Of a stretch of 61,188 bases of DNA, positions 10,401 through 18,426 are shown piece by piece (position 1 is the first letter of the stretch; each line of letters starts with the position of its first letter). Origin of the DNA: DTLC01 sp964555645 (GTDB lineage: Bacteria; Verrucomicrobiota; Verrucomicrobiia; Limisphaerales; DTLC01); assembly GCA_964555645.1 (NCBI GenBank), contig CAZKTA010000018.1, positions 1-61,188 on the forward strand, in the 5' to 3' direction. The position numbers and the translations under genes are program-made. The notes below the pieces were generated by a model. It did not search any database, had not been told where the DNA came from, and saw only the letters and a program-made list of their open reading frames with translations.

Positions 10401-10495
10401 TCAGCGGCGCCTCAGACCAGGATTTCCAAGACCTTGTCTTTACGGTTAAACCGATTGATCCGATGCCGCTGTTAACAGAATGCCTTGATCCCTGA
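7451..10495 (+). CDS. large secreted vWA / PKD-like / DUF4114 protein
   Basis: A 1014-aa exported multidomain protein. A signal peptide ends near the ALCCAGSLVAQ segment (residue ~35). A cadherin-like (tandem-95) repeat lies at ~200-285 (GTDSFTYKVNDGVSDS), and two PKD/REJ-like beta domains at ~290-465, each with a SGPGTVTFS strand. A von Willebrand A domain (~490-720) has the MIDAS start DTSAS and a later TDGIPT, indicating metal-dependent ligand binding. The C-terminal ~150 residues match the DUF4114 pattern, ending in a FEDIN...SDQDFQDLVF segment. The ATG at 7451 gives a proper signal peptide; the frame opens 10 codons earlier within the previous gene. A DLNGDGKED loop inserted in the vWA domain looks calcium-binding. 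Probable adhesin or surface-layer component. Confidence 0.88.
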   Translation: MKRYRLKFSGGTILKSARLVCTYVALCCAGSLVAQTCELYPIALSAQTLKGVTPGTVLTDIYNGTQPGNFGWLSWTGEQNVPALIRSLKPPGNSAAYVNPDNPADRQLNVGDWVRGLSGIDNSKDVRRALDLLLTTDIIVPIWDQARGSGANTAYRICGFAQVRLLSYRLPSQNRITARFIGYVQCEPTNTPPVAYSLSVTSYVNTSVLVNLTGFDQEGSPLSYIVVDQPANGTLSGTPPNLSYNPAQDYTGTDSFTYKVNDGVSDSALATVNITILPLPRGLVVDAGPDQLIVLPASATLNGAVYSVSSPPETNWTAQWSVVSGPGTVTFSNPDSPVTTATFSDSGVYQLRLTASGYTTTASDDVVVIANAPPVVWAGPNQTNIVPGPVTLLGFAQDDGLPTNDVLSVAWTKLSGPGTVTFSDADETNTMAYFSVPGQYVLQLTANDGVASASSEVIVVINPGDPVPGPGFCEKPAIPVKGYTALGHPSNFMHDIIFVIDTSASTRRLTGFDLNGDGKEDTVFEAEVESCRRLVRMLTNCANIRMGVVKFARYNTSNAPVGSISTGPPIPAQTRIVQPVTNDFALIEAALNVVAAEGAKGGTHTAAGIDLAIQALTNAPPVGTDYLVTPTRHIVLLTDGIPTLPIESGWTQERGDRLATLQAAERAAAAGIRLHPVVIDPEEYAERRLTTMPTAQALTGVANELIRINVNNINRLPELLASLSFVGSQKVIVIDRNSGAVWTITVQPDGWFEALLPASIGTNTWEFRFPSGDLTSDQIVTRTVTFVVYPRGTVVDVAGLSASNPAVSELAYLERPTGGRLHDTGPELSLLAVLTNKAPAARLLPGVESFRTLSGTMTLEFIFKGAGYNSDVGYFLFDPANPPKTAAEVLASVTETNVFLNSGIVPNNNLNVTGLTNTIQVPAGVAVGLFMIPNGRLADAKAGRGNPPLFTLASLNPGQFDQAMTFYDPVGNQIICAFEDINIVSGASDQDFQDLVFTVKPIDPMPLLTECLDP

Positions 10496-10524
10496 CACCT
10501 ATGACTAGCAAAACCTGATTTGTT

Positions 10525-11343
10525 ATGAGCACGCAAGTTTATCATTCAATGTTACGGTGCAGTTTAGTCTTGGCGTTAACTGTTGGGGCGTCTGTTGCTT
10601 GGGCGCTCATTCCTGAGCCGGATGCAGTTGTTTACGGTCAGGTTTATCACCGATTTAATCAGCCACTGCGCTCGACTCAACCAGGCGGAATAATTGTGAT
10701 TGCGCAGCTAAATGGTGCAACAATCGCCACAGGCGTCGTTCAGACAAGTACCAACTACTTTTTGTTGCGCGTCCCAATGGACGATGGCGCAGAACCACGC
10801 TTGCTAAACACAGCTAAACCGGGTGATACATTGCGCATTTTGGTGAGCAACACGGTGACTGCGGTGGTTTACGATACAGGTCAGGTTTGTCCGTTGCCAC
10901 AGGACCGCGGGCCGGTTGTACAGATGAATCTCGCTGTTGATGCCAACGTAGTCGGTGTTGCGCCCGATTCAAACGGTGACGGCATTCCCGATTATTGGGC
11001 GGCGTATTTTGGTTTTAACCCGGCTGCCCCGATCGCAAGCATGGACAGTGACGGAGACGGATTTTCGAACTACGCAGAGTTCGTGGCTGGTACTGATCCC
11101 ACTGACCCGGCGAGTAGATTTGTTGTGGCCGTGGCGCTTCAGCAGGGTGCGCCGGCCAGGTTGAACCTGAGTTTTGGACCGGTTAAGACATACCGCACAT
11201 ACAAAGTTTTCGTCAGCGACAGCCCGTTGGGGCCGTGGACAGAGGAACTAATGATCCAGCCAGCCTCAAGCGAACCGCAGACTGTCATTTTACCCGTGGT
11301 GGACACTGTGCCTAGCCGGTTCTTTAGAATTTCAATCCACTAA
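10525..11343 (+). CDS. secreted protein with calcium-binding TSP3-like repeats
   Basis: A 272-aa exported protein. The N-terminal hydrophobic segment (CSLVLALTVGASVAWA) is a likely signal peptide. The first half is a beta-rich domain of unknown family. Residues ~150-195 carry two thrombospondin-type-3/dockerin-like Asp-rich loops (DSNGDGIPDYW, DSDGDGFSNYAEF, then GTDPTDP) that should bind calcium. The C-terminal ~75 residues form a short beta domain often seen at the end of verrucomicrobial surface proteins. It lies 29 bp after the vWA gene and is followed by a terminator, so it is the last gene of a three-gene unit. Confidence 0.82.
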   Translation: MSTQVYHSMLRCSLVLALTVGASVAWALIPEPDAVVYGQVYHRFNQPLRSTQPGGIIVIAQLNGATIATGVVQTSTNYFLLRVPMDDGAEPRLLNTAKPGDTLRILVSNTVTAVVYDTGQVCPLPQDRGPVVQMNLAVDANVVGVAPDSNGDGIPDYWAAYFGFNPAAPIASMDSDGDGFSNYAEFVAGTDPTDPASRFVVAVALQQGAPARLNLSFGPVKTYRTYKVFVSDSPLGPWTEELMIQPASSEPQTVILPVVDTVPSRFFRISIH

Positions 11344-11375
11344 CGGATTTGGCGAACCAAGCCTGCAGTTTTTGA

Positions 11376-11409
11376 GCCACCTGCCTCTCGCGTTGGCCGG
11401 TGGCTTTTT
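11376..11409 (+). terminator. rho-independent terminator of the surface-protein unit
   Basis: GCCACC (11376-11381) pairs with GGTGGC (11399-11404), with an inner GCC/GGC extension after one mismatch, followed directly by TTTTTGTTT. It sits 33 bp after the stop codon of the preceding gene. Confidence 0.8.
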
Positions 11410-11658
11410 GTTTGGGGCAAGCCATTCGCAAACTTTCTTTGAAAGTCACCATTTACCCGCTGCGTGTGCGTTTGGTTCGGCATAACACAACGCAGCTATT
11501 ACTGCACAGTGCCTTATGCTCGGGGGAATTGCGTGGGCAGATTTTCAGTTGCACGGCGTTTATTGGTTGCAGGTCTACCTGCTGCGTGTGTGGCCCTTGG
11601 TGATGTAAGGTTAGTGCTTGCTTTTTGGTGGTGGCACGCCGAGACTGTCCGGACCGAT

Positions 11659-12384
11659 ATGGTTGCAAAAACTGGTTCTCCAATAACGATCGAGCAGGTC
11701 TTTGCCTGGTCAATCAAGCACAAGCAAAAGCTGTTGATAGGCTCAATAGCTGTTTTGGCTGTTTGCTTGGTGACCGGATTTTATCTCTGGCAAAAAACTC
11801 GAACTAAGGAAATCGCTGAAGTCGAGTTGTCGAAGTTGCGTCCTACAATCTCAGCTCAAGGCGAGATAACACCTGTGCCAGCTTCGGCTTTACTGCGAGT
11901 GGCGGATAAATATCCCAAGACGCCCGCCGGCTCTCGTGCGCGATTACTAGCTGCCGGGGCGCTATTTAACGAGGGCAAGCTTGCTGAGGCGAAAACACAG
12001 TTTGATAGGTTTGTGCGTGATTACCCAAAAAGCCGGTTTCGCCCAGACGCGCTTTATGGCAGTGGGTTGTGTCTTGCTGCATTGGGCAAACCGGCCGAGG
12101 CAATGCAGATTTATCGTGAAATAGTCGACAGATATGTGGGTAGTCCGGTTGTGCCACGCGCTAAACTTGCACTCGGCAGGTTGTTAGTCGTACAAAACCA
12201 AATTGAACAGGCCAAAAAACTTTTCGAAGAGGTTGCACACGCCGAAGGCGGTGGTCTGTTGGCGTATCAAGCTGAAATCGAGCTGGAACGGTTGCGCAGA
12301 GGTCAGCTGCTATCTGGCGCAGCCGCGGGACCTGAATTGCAGCCTTCACGCCAGAGCACGGACTCTGGGAACAGCGCAAATTGA
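11659..12384 (+). CDS. membrane-anchored tetratricopeptide protein
   Basis: A 241-aa protein with an N-terminal cytoplasmic segment, one membrane helix at ~27-48 (LLIGSIAVLAVCLVTGFYLW), and a periplasmic domain of TPR-like repeats (LAEAKTQFDRFVRDYPKSRF, then CLAALGKPAEAMQIYREIV, then NQIEQAKKLFEEVAH). This resembles YfgM/YbgF-like TPR proteins that act with envelope-protein assembly complexes. The frame is open for 65 codons further upstream, but the ATG at 11659 gives the natural membrane-anchored N-terminus. The partner is unknown; ugd follows 124 bp later. Confidence 0.8.
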   Translation: MVAKTGSPITIEQVFAWSIKHKQKLLIGSIAVLAVCLVTGFYLWQKTRTKEIAEVELSKLRPTISAQGEITPVPASALLRVADKYPKTPAGSRARLLAAGALFNEGKLAEAKTQFDRFVRDYPKSRFRPDALYGSGLCLAALGKPAEAMQIYREIVDRYVGSPVVPRAKLALGRLLVVQNQIEQAKKLFEEVAHAEGGGLLAYQAEIELERLRRGQLLSGAAAGPELQPSRQSTDSGNSAN

Positions 12385-12508
12385 TCAGATAGGAAAACTG
12401 TGCTGCGGTTACGGCGGTTGATGACGCGATTACGCTCTTGACCGAACGAAACCGATTGGGCCGGGTCCAATCATCCTGAGTGTTGTACGCTTGAACAGGG
12501 GGTGAGAA

Positions 12509-13798
12509 ATGAAACTGAGCATCATTGGCACAGGATACGTCGGCTTGGTGACAGGCACTTGCTTGGCCGAGGTCGGCCACAAAGTCATCTGCGTTGACAA
12601 CGACGAGGCAAAAATTCAACTGCTCAAGGCAGGCGGCATACCGATTTATGAACCTGGCCTTGAAGAACTTGTCAGAAAAAACGTGGCGGGTGGTCAGTTG
12701 AGTTTTTCGGCAAGTATCGCCGAAGGCGTACACAACTCGGATGTTATCTTCATTGCTGTGCCGACTCCGCCGCTACCGGATGGCTCAGTTGACATGAGCT
12801 TTATCGAGAAGGTCACTCGTGAGATTGCCGCCGCGATGGACAGTTACAAGATTGTAGTGGATAAAAGCACTGTACCGGTCAAAACAGGTGAAAAAGTGGC
12901 CGAAACTATCCGGCGGTTCTGCAAGGCCAAGGTCGAATTTGACGTGGCCAGTAACCCCGAGTTCCTGCGGGAAGGCTCAGCAGTTGAAGACTTCATGCGT
13001 CCAGACAGGATTGTCATAGGCGTGCTGTCACAGCGGCCTGTAGCAGCTCTTAAAGAAATTTATGCACCGTTTAACGCGCCGATCCTTGTTACGGACATTA
13101 ACTCGGCTGAACTCATCAAACACGCATCGAATTCGTTCCTTGCACTTAAGATATCTTACATCAACGCAATTTCAGTGATTTGCGAAGCCACAGGCGCAAA
13201 TGTCCAAGAAGTCGCAAATGGTATGGGGCTGGACAAACGCATCGGGCGCGCCTTTCTGGATGCATCGCTGGGGTTTGGCGGCAGTTGTTTCCCAAAAGAC
13301 CTGAGTGCATTCATAAAAATTGCTGAGCAGGTTGGGTACGATTTTGCCCTGCTTAAAGAGGTCCAACGGATTAACGCGCTTCAGATGGACAGGTTCGTCA
13401 AGAAAATCACTGACACGCTCTGGGTGACCAAGGGCAAAACAATCGGTGTGCTCGGCCTTGCGTTTAAGAAAAACACCGATGACGTCCGCATGTCGCCTGC
13501 AATCGAGCTGTGTCATAGACTCCAACAGCAGGGGGCGTTGCTCCGTGTCCATGACCCGAAGGCAATGGGAAAAGCCAAGGCCGTGCTCAAAGACGTCACG
13601 TTTGTTGACAACATGAACGACGTCCCTGAGGGTTGCGATGCGCTTGTAATCGCAACCGAATGGGATGAATTCAAACAGCTTGACCTCGAACGCGCACGCA
13701 GAACGATGGTCCAACCTATTGTCTTTGATGGGCGCAATCTGTTTGACCCGGCCGAGATGGAACGGCTCGGCTTTATTTACAAAAGCATCGGCAGATAA
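12509..13798 (+). CDS. ugd: UDP-glucose 6-dehydrogenase
   Basis: It oxidises UDP-glucose twice to UDP-glucuronate using NAD+, supplying uronic acids for polysaccharides. The 429-aa length is normal. The N-terminal NAD-binding site is IIGTGYVGLVTG. The catalytic Cys260 sits in GFGGSCFPKD, the conserved NPEFLREG substrate loop is near residue 150, and the central-helix Lys is in INSAELIKHASNSFLALKI. The C-terminal domain begins around LGLAFKKNTDDVR. A strong ribosome-binding site (AGGGGGTGAG) precedes the ATG. The Nudix gene follows on the same strand. Confidence 0.97.
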   Translation: MKLSIIGTGYVGLVTGTCLAEVGHKVICVDNDEAKIQLLKAGGIPIYEPGLEELVRKNVAGGQLSFSASIAEGVHNSDVIFIAVPTPPLPDGSVDMSFIEKVTREIAAAMDSYKIVVDKSTVPVKTGEKVAETIRRFCKAKVEFDVASNPEFLREGSAVEDFMRPDRIVIGVLSQRPVAALKEIYAPFNAPILVTDINSAELIKHASNSFLALKISYINAISVICEATGANVQEVANGMGLDKRIGRAFLDASLGFGGSCFPKDLSAFIKIAEQVGYDFALLKEVQRINALQMDRFVKKITDTLWVTKGKTIGVLGLAFKKNTDDVRMSPAIELCHRLQQQGALLRVHDPKAMGKAKAVLKDVTFVDNMNDVPEGCDALVIATEWDEFKQLDLERARRTMVQPIVFDGRNLFDPAEMERLGFIYKSIGR

Positions 13799-13905
13799 AA
13801 AACCCGGCTTTGCAAGCTGTATGTATCAAGCCTCACAAGGAAAGTGAATTTTGAAGCAACTGGCTGGCTGTGCCCGGCAATTTAGTGTCTGACTCTACAA
13901 ACACG

Positions 13906-14313
13906 ATGAGCGAACCTGTTGAAGTTGCGGCCGCGGTCGTGTTTAACGACGGAAAAGTCCTCATCGCACAGCGACATCCGAGTGCGCATCTGGGCGGGCT
14001 GTGGGAATTCCCGGGCGGCAAACGCAGACCGCATGAGACATTCGAGCAATGCCTCGTGCGCGAGCTACACGAAGAGCTTGGGATCGAAATCGAGGTAGGG
14101 CCGTTGCTCGAGAGCGTTACGCATCAGTACCCCGAGTGCACTGTGCACTTGCATTTTTACGTTTGCAGGTGGACAGGCGGTGAGCCTAAACCGCTTGGGT
14201 GTAACACATTCAGATGGGTCGGTCCGGATGAACTTTACAACTTCGAGTTCCCAGCTGCAGATGCCCGACTCGTCGAGCTGCTCCAGTCAAGGCGATGGCT
14301 TTGGGAACAGTGA
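13906..14313 (+). CDS. Nudix hydrolase, MutT-like
   Basis: Probable (deoxy)nucleoside triphosphate pyrophosphohydrolase, 135 aa, the usual size for MutT. The Nudix box is complete: G-x5-E-x7-RE-L-x-EE-x-G-I, read as GKRRPHE then TFEQCLVRELHEELGI. An ALWEFPGGK-type approach (GLWEFPGGK) and a C-terminal WVGPDEL segment are also typical of 8-oxo-dGTP hydrolases. The start is the ATG at 13906 rather than an in-frame GTG at 13870, because the homologous fold begins at EVAAAVVF. Confidence 0.92.
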   Translation: MSEPVEVAAAVVFNDGKVLIAQRHPSAHLGGLWEFPGGKRRPHETFEQCLVRELHEELGIEIEVGPLLESVTHQYPECTVHLHFYVCRWTGGEPKPLGCNTFRWVGPDELYNFEFPAADARLVELLQSRRWLWEQ

Positions 14314-15468
14314 CATCTAGCGGGCTGGAGGTTCACAGGGCAAAACCATGCTTGCCAATCGGGCAGTCCGATATGTAAAGGCGGCCAAGCGAACCCGGCT
14401 CTGCGACGGCACTAGAACTTTAAAAACAATACACCGTTTGCACCCGGGTTACGTCAAAACACACACCTGAAACCGCGGGGCACATTACAGCGCTCTGGGT
14501 CATTGTGCCGCGACTGCCGGTTTACGCTCAGGGGTACTGGCTGTAAAGTCTTGGAATTTAGGTTGCCACCACAAAACAATTGCATTGCTCAGCAGGATGG
14601 ATTTTCTGTATGCATCGTGTTCGGGTGGTCATTTGTCATCATCACGACAGTCGGCTAGGCGACAAATTCGCGGTTAAACTAAAAGAGCGCTTTGTTACAC
14701 GCGACCCTGTTTTCGCGCTGTTTGGCACTTTTGCTGGCCTTGTTGGAGCCTATTCATTTAAACCACAAAGTGGGGATGCATCAGAATAACCCAGCTCAAG
14801 ACCGTTATGCGACAACTGCAAACGCTGTGTTCCGAAATTGGCGCGCTTAAGAAAATGCGATAATAAGTGGCGTAACTTGTCACCTGCGACAAGGTGTGGG
14901 GGCCAAACCAGTTCAGGCGCATGCACATATCTATGGAGACAAATGCGCCACGCAACTTCGTGTGAACCGCCGGCAGCCTCTTAATGCGTGGCGGCATGCA
15001 CGAATTCGGCGCCTGCTAGGCAAAATGGAGTCGCCGGGCGAGCTATGCTGCCGGCGGGGTTGAACAAGGCCGAGGTTTCGTCAGGACCGGGTTTTGGAAG
15101 TTGAACGTTTGGTGGCCGATTGCAGCTCTTGTTTCTCTTCTCCGACTTGCTCAGAATTCGATGTCAGACTATAAGATTGGATTCATGGTGTTGGTCTGGC
15201 AGACTAGCCGTGGTTAAAGCTGCTAGCAGACCGGTGCCCCGATTTCACAATGCAGTGGAGCATTTGTACAATACGCTAAGGGTCGGCAGGAATTGTTTCT
15301 TGGGCGAAATCCTTTACAGTAAGCATGTGCGATCTTAAAAATTGGGCAGCGAAGAATAAAAAATATGCCGCAGACGGCAGGCATCAGAATGAGAAGGGGT
15401 ATATTTTGTGCACTCTAAGATAGTGCGCATAGACTATGCTGTGATTCAACCAAATAGTGGCCGTTCAT
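14314..15468. other. 1.1-kb stretch without recognisable genes
   Basis: Open frames here are short, non-overlapping with any known motif and poor in coding-like codon use. I see no RNA gene, repeat copy or clear terminator. It may be decayed DNA. Confidence 0.45.
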
Positions 15469-16065
15469 ATGTCGCTTCGTCCAATGTTATTTGCCACGCG
15501 TATTGAGCCGATAATTGCTGCAGCAAGATCAGGGCAAGTCGAGCTCGTTACCAGAATTGTGGATTGGTTCAGGACCAACCTTGACGATCCAAGCCCTGCA
15601 ACCTTGGAAATGGTTGAGCGTGAAGCAAAAAATCTGCTCGGCGGCAACATGAAAGGTCGCCCGGAATCTGAAGACCACGTGTACATAATTTCTGCTCTGG
15701 CTGAAGTTCTCGGTGTTCAAACCCCCGATGTTATGATCGCAGATGGCACTTGGAAACAGAGCGCGTGGTACGACTACTATGATGGTATAAAACTTTTCAT
15801 AGATGAGGTTACAAGAGACAGGTATGGTCAACTCGCACTATGCAAGCGCCCCATATTCGGCTCGAGGATTGACACAAACTGGGCATATTACGGGTATCTG
15901 TTCAATAACGAAGCCCAGCAATTGTATGCAGGCCTGGCCCGCATTGCGATTGCGCATCCAGAAATTGCATCGGCCAGTTTCGTTGACGGATTTCACAACG
16001 AGCTTGTCGGCTGGCTGCGCCATGTCGTAGAGCGCAAAACCGATTTGTGGCTCTTTGCTTCGTAG
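15469..16065 (+). CDS. hypothetical protein, 198 aa
   Basis: I do not recognise this family. The protein is soluble, has no signal peptide or membrane segment, and is rich in aromatic residues in its second half (WYDYYDG, NWAYYGYLF). Its composition and codon use look like a real gene: long, acidic-basic balanced helices, a central ESEDHVYIISALAEVLGV stretch and a C-terminal HNELVGWLRHVVERK helix. The start could be GTG 15457 or ATG 15469. It stands alone and is followed by a hairpin terminator at 16177. Confidence 0.65.
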   Translation: MSLRPMLFATRIEPIIAAARSGQVELVTRIVDWFRTNLDDPSPATLEMVEREAKNLLGGNMKGRPESEDHVYIISALAEVLGVQTPDVMIADGTWKQSAWYDYYDGIKLFIDEVTRDRYGQLALCKRPIFGSRIDTNWAYYGYLFNNEAQQLYAGLARIAIAHPEIASASFVDGFHNELVGWLRHVVERKTDLWLFAS

Positions 16066-16176
16066 ATGGCGGGTTTTCGTTTTGCAAAGATTTCTCCCGA
16101 GTTTCCATACTGACGTATGCCTAACCGAAAGGCATGAAGCAAGAGATACCACTACCTTCTTGCCCTGGGTCTATGT

Positions 16177-16198
16177 GGCGGCTGGTTAACCGCCTTTT
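16177..16198 (+). terminator. rho-independent terminator
   Basis: GGCGG (16177-16181) pairs with CCGCC (16190-16194) around a CTGGTTAA loop, followed by TTTT. It lies 111 bp after the stop of the hypothetical gene ending at 16065, the only plausible gene it could serve. Confidence 0.55.
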
Positions 16199-16298
16199 GC
16201 GTAGATCTTTCGATATCATGATTGGCGGCTGAGCACGATTTCATACAATTGCGGACATAGGAAAAGCCAGTTTCGAGTCCAACGATGGGGTATTCGTT

Positions 16299-16670
16299 GT
16301 GAGTTGGGAAAAATGCTCAAAAGACAATGTCGTGAGATTCTTGGCAGTCTTGCTATATGTGGGCGTGCTACTGTTGGTTGGGTGTGGCCAGGTAATGCAC
16401 GAGTCACACCCTAGTTCGGATTAGGATACGCGATGGCAGGACCAGATGGACAATTACGACCGACAGCGCAAACGAGTTGACGGCCATTTGGAAAAAACAG
16501 ATGAACACATTTGCCGCTTTAAGGAGATCCTCCAGAGGTGGAAGCAACACAGTCAGCAGTCTGACAAAGTCTCAGACAAATGCGAGAAGCAGATGCGCAG
16601 AATAGACGACATACTGGCAGGGGTGGGCAAGCGACATTGCCTTAGGCAAAGTGAGGGTTGCAATGCTTGA
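16299..16670 (+). pseudogene. small lipoprotein frame interrupted by TAG
   Basis: A GTG at 16299 opens a 41-codon frame with an N-terminal positive patch, a hydrophobic run (VLLYVGVLLLVG) and a lipobox Cys at residue 29 (LLVGC). It stops at TAG 16422-16424. The same frame then stays open for 82 more codons to 16670 and encodes a hydrophilic, coiled-coil-like stretch (ICRFKEILQRW). Either a ~124-aa lipoprotein was interrupted by a nonsense mutation, or these are two tiny genes (lipopeptide plus 74-aa protein starting at 16446). The family is unknown. Confidence 0.45.
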
Positions 16671-17313
16671 CGATGGCACAGGCACGAACATGCGCCTTTG
16701 GTGTGAGTAGTGGATCTTGCGTTACCGAGCTGCAATGCGGTGTGTTGTTCAAGGCGAAAAACCAATGAAGTACTTTGCAAAATGCGGCTCTTTTTTTCTT
16801 TATGTTGCGTAATCTGGCATGTGTCTCGGCTTTGCTGCGGTCGTTGTCGGTTGTTAGAACGCAGCCGGCGCAGCCAACCCGAACCATTATCCTTGCGGCT
16901 GTGACACCTGACCCGGATTGCCTATTTTGTTTTATTCGCTGGCAGTTCACATGTATTCCAGTCTCGGCAGTTTGCATACCTCGAGATCTGATGAATGGTT
17001 TCCAAGAGCTTCGGTCATTCACGGTGGCATAGCCGCGATTTACTTTAGTTTACTCGTGTTGGTCGGCATTTTTGCGTGGGCGGTTACCTTTCAGGTTTGT
17101 GCATTTGTGCGGCATTTTTTCTTGGGCATTTACGCACAGTCATGCTTTATCGGTTTTTGTTTGATGCAGGTTGCCCCCAAGCAATTTTTTGATTGGCGGG
17201 ATTGATAAGCACCTTTTCCGAGCAACCGTAGCGCAGGCGAATGGTGCGATTTTATTTTTTGCCTAAGCAGCCTAGACGTGCAAAATTGTGGGCAAACCGA
17301 GTGAGCAAATGCT
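16671..17313. other. intergenic stretch, no gene supported
   Basis: A plus-strand frame at 16918-17205 gives a hydrophobic peptide, but this region is T/G-rich and such frames arise by chance; it lacks a good start. Nothing else was seen. Confidence 0.4.
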
Positions 17314-17805
17314 ATGCAACTGAAGTTTGACTGGCTTATTGTGTTGGAAAATCTACGGCGCGGGATAATGGTCACAGACGTTAACCTAGACCCACCCCGT
17401 GGCCCGCGTGTTATTTATGTGAACAGGGCGTTCATAAAAATGAGCGGCTACAGCCGCGACGAAATCATCGGCAAAACACCGCGAATCCTGCAAGGTAAAC
17501 ACACCGACCGTGCCGTGTTGCAGCGGCTCAAGTCAGCTCTGCAGGCGCGTCAGGTATTTCATGGGCAGACATGGAACTACCGCAAGAACGGCGAACCGTT
17601 CATGATGAACTGGACCTGTTACCCGATTTACGGTGAACGCGGTAAACCGGTTTATTTTGTGTCCGAACACGAAGACGTGACCGAGCTTGAGGCATATCGG
17701 ATGAAAGAAAGGCTGCTTGTAAATCCCTTCGACCCCGAGGCAAATCAGTTTTTTACGGTTCTGCGCGAATACCGCGAAAGCAAGGCCCGGCGTCAGGGCC
17801 CATGA
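17314..17805 (+). CDS. stand-alone PAS-domain protein
   Basis: A 163-aa single PAS domain plus short C-terminal tail. PAS landmarks are GIMVTD (~17-22), VIYVNRAFIKMSGYSRDEIIG (~33-53, family-typical), GKTPRILQG, and the closing strands WNYRKNGEPFMMNW and GKPVYFVSEHEDVTE. The sequence is close to the LOV subgroup, but the photoactive NCRFLQ cysteine motif reads TPRILQ, so flavin photochemistry through that cysteine is not possible. There is no kinase or GGDEF output domain, so it probably senses or signals through a partner protein. The tail (ANQFFTVLREYRES) is charged and helical. Confidence 0.82.
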   Translation: MQLKFDWLIVLENLRRGIMVTDVNLDPPRGPRVIYVNRAFIKMSGYSRDEIIGKTPRILQGKHTDRAVLQRLKSALQARQVFHGQTWNYRKNGEPFMMNWTCYPIYGERGKPVYFVSEHEDVTELEAYRMKERLLVNPFDPEANQFFTVLREYRESKARRQGP

Positions 17806-18426
17806 ACCCTTTTGGACCAGGCCGAAAGCTAAACCTGCCCAACCAGGATTTATAACTGCAATCGGACCCGCGCCTGCGGATGCCTGCACCATAACAAAAA
17901 AATGCACGGCAGGCGCTCCGCGTACGCAGCATTCAATTACGGTGTCCAACGTTTGCAACAACAAACGCCGCGCAGAGACCTGTGCGCCATGCCTTTTTTA
18001 ACGTGGATGCGCGAGACTGTGCCCCAGTCAAAACTTTGAAACGCTCCGGGTTGGTGGGGCGGATCTCAGGTGCAAAACTGCCTTAGTGAAAATGCCGGTC
18101 AACTACTGACACCTTCAGCCGTCACCGGCGCCGCGTTTTAAACGAGGTGAACCGAGCAGCAATCAAATAGCTTTACCGGCTGGGCCCCCGACGCGCTCAC
18201 TACATTTTTGTTAGTTGCGCCTGTACGCATGGGACAAGGAACGTTTCGGTGCGCAATTAGCATTGCATACGCAACCAACGGGGGCAGGCTGGCGTCTCCG
18301 GCGGTGATGCATTTGAAACTTTGTGCGTGACGACATGCCTTGTGGGTGGTAATCAAATCAGTAGGAATGTGAAGAACGGCAAACCAACACACGTCAATGC
18401 AGACTGGCCCGTCACAGGATACTAAT
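17806..18426. other. intergenic region before the MoxR operon
   Basis: About 620 bp with no coding frame I can support. It should contain the promoter of the operon starting at 18427, but no convincing -35/-10 pair was identified by eye. Confidence 0.4.

Noticed and set aside
16918..17205. 95-codon hydrophobic frame
   Set aside because: Starts with TTG in a T/G-rich region; such hydrophobic frames arise by chance and no family was recognised.
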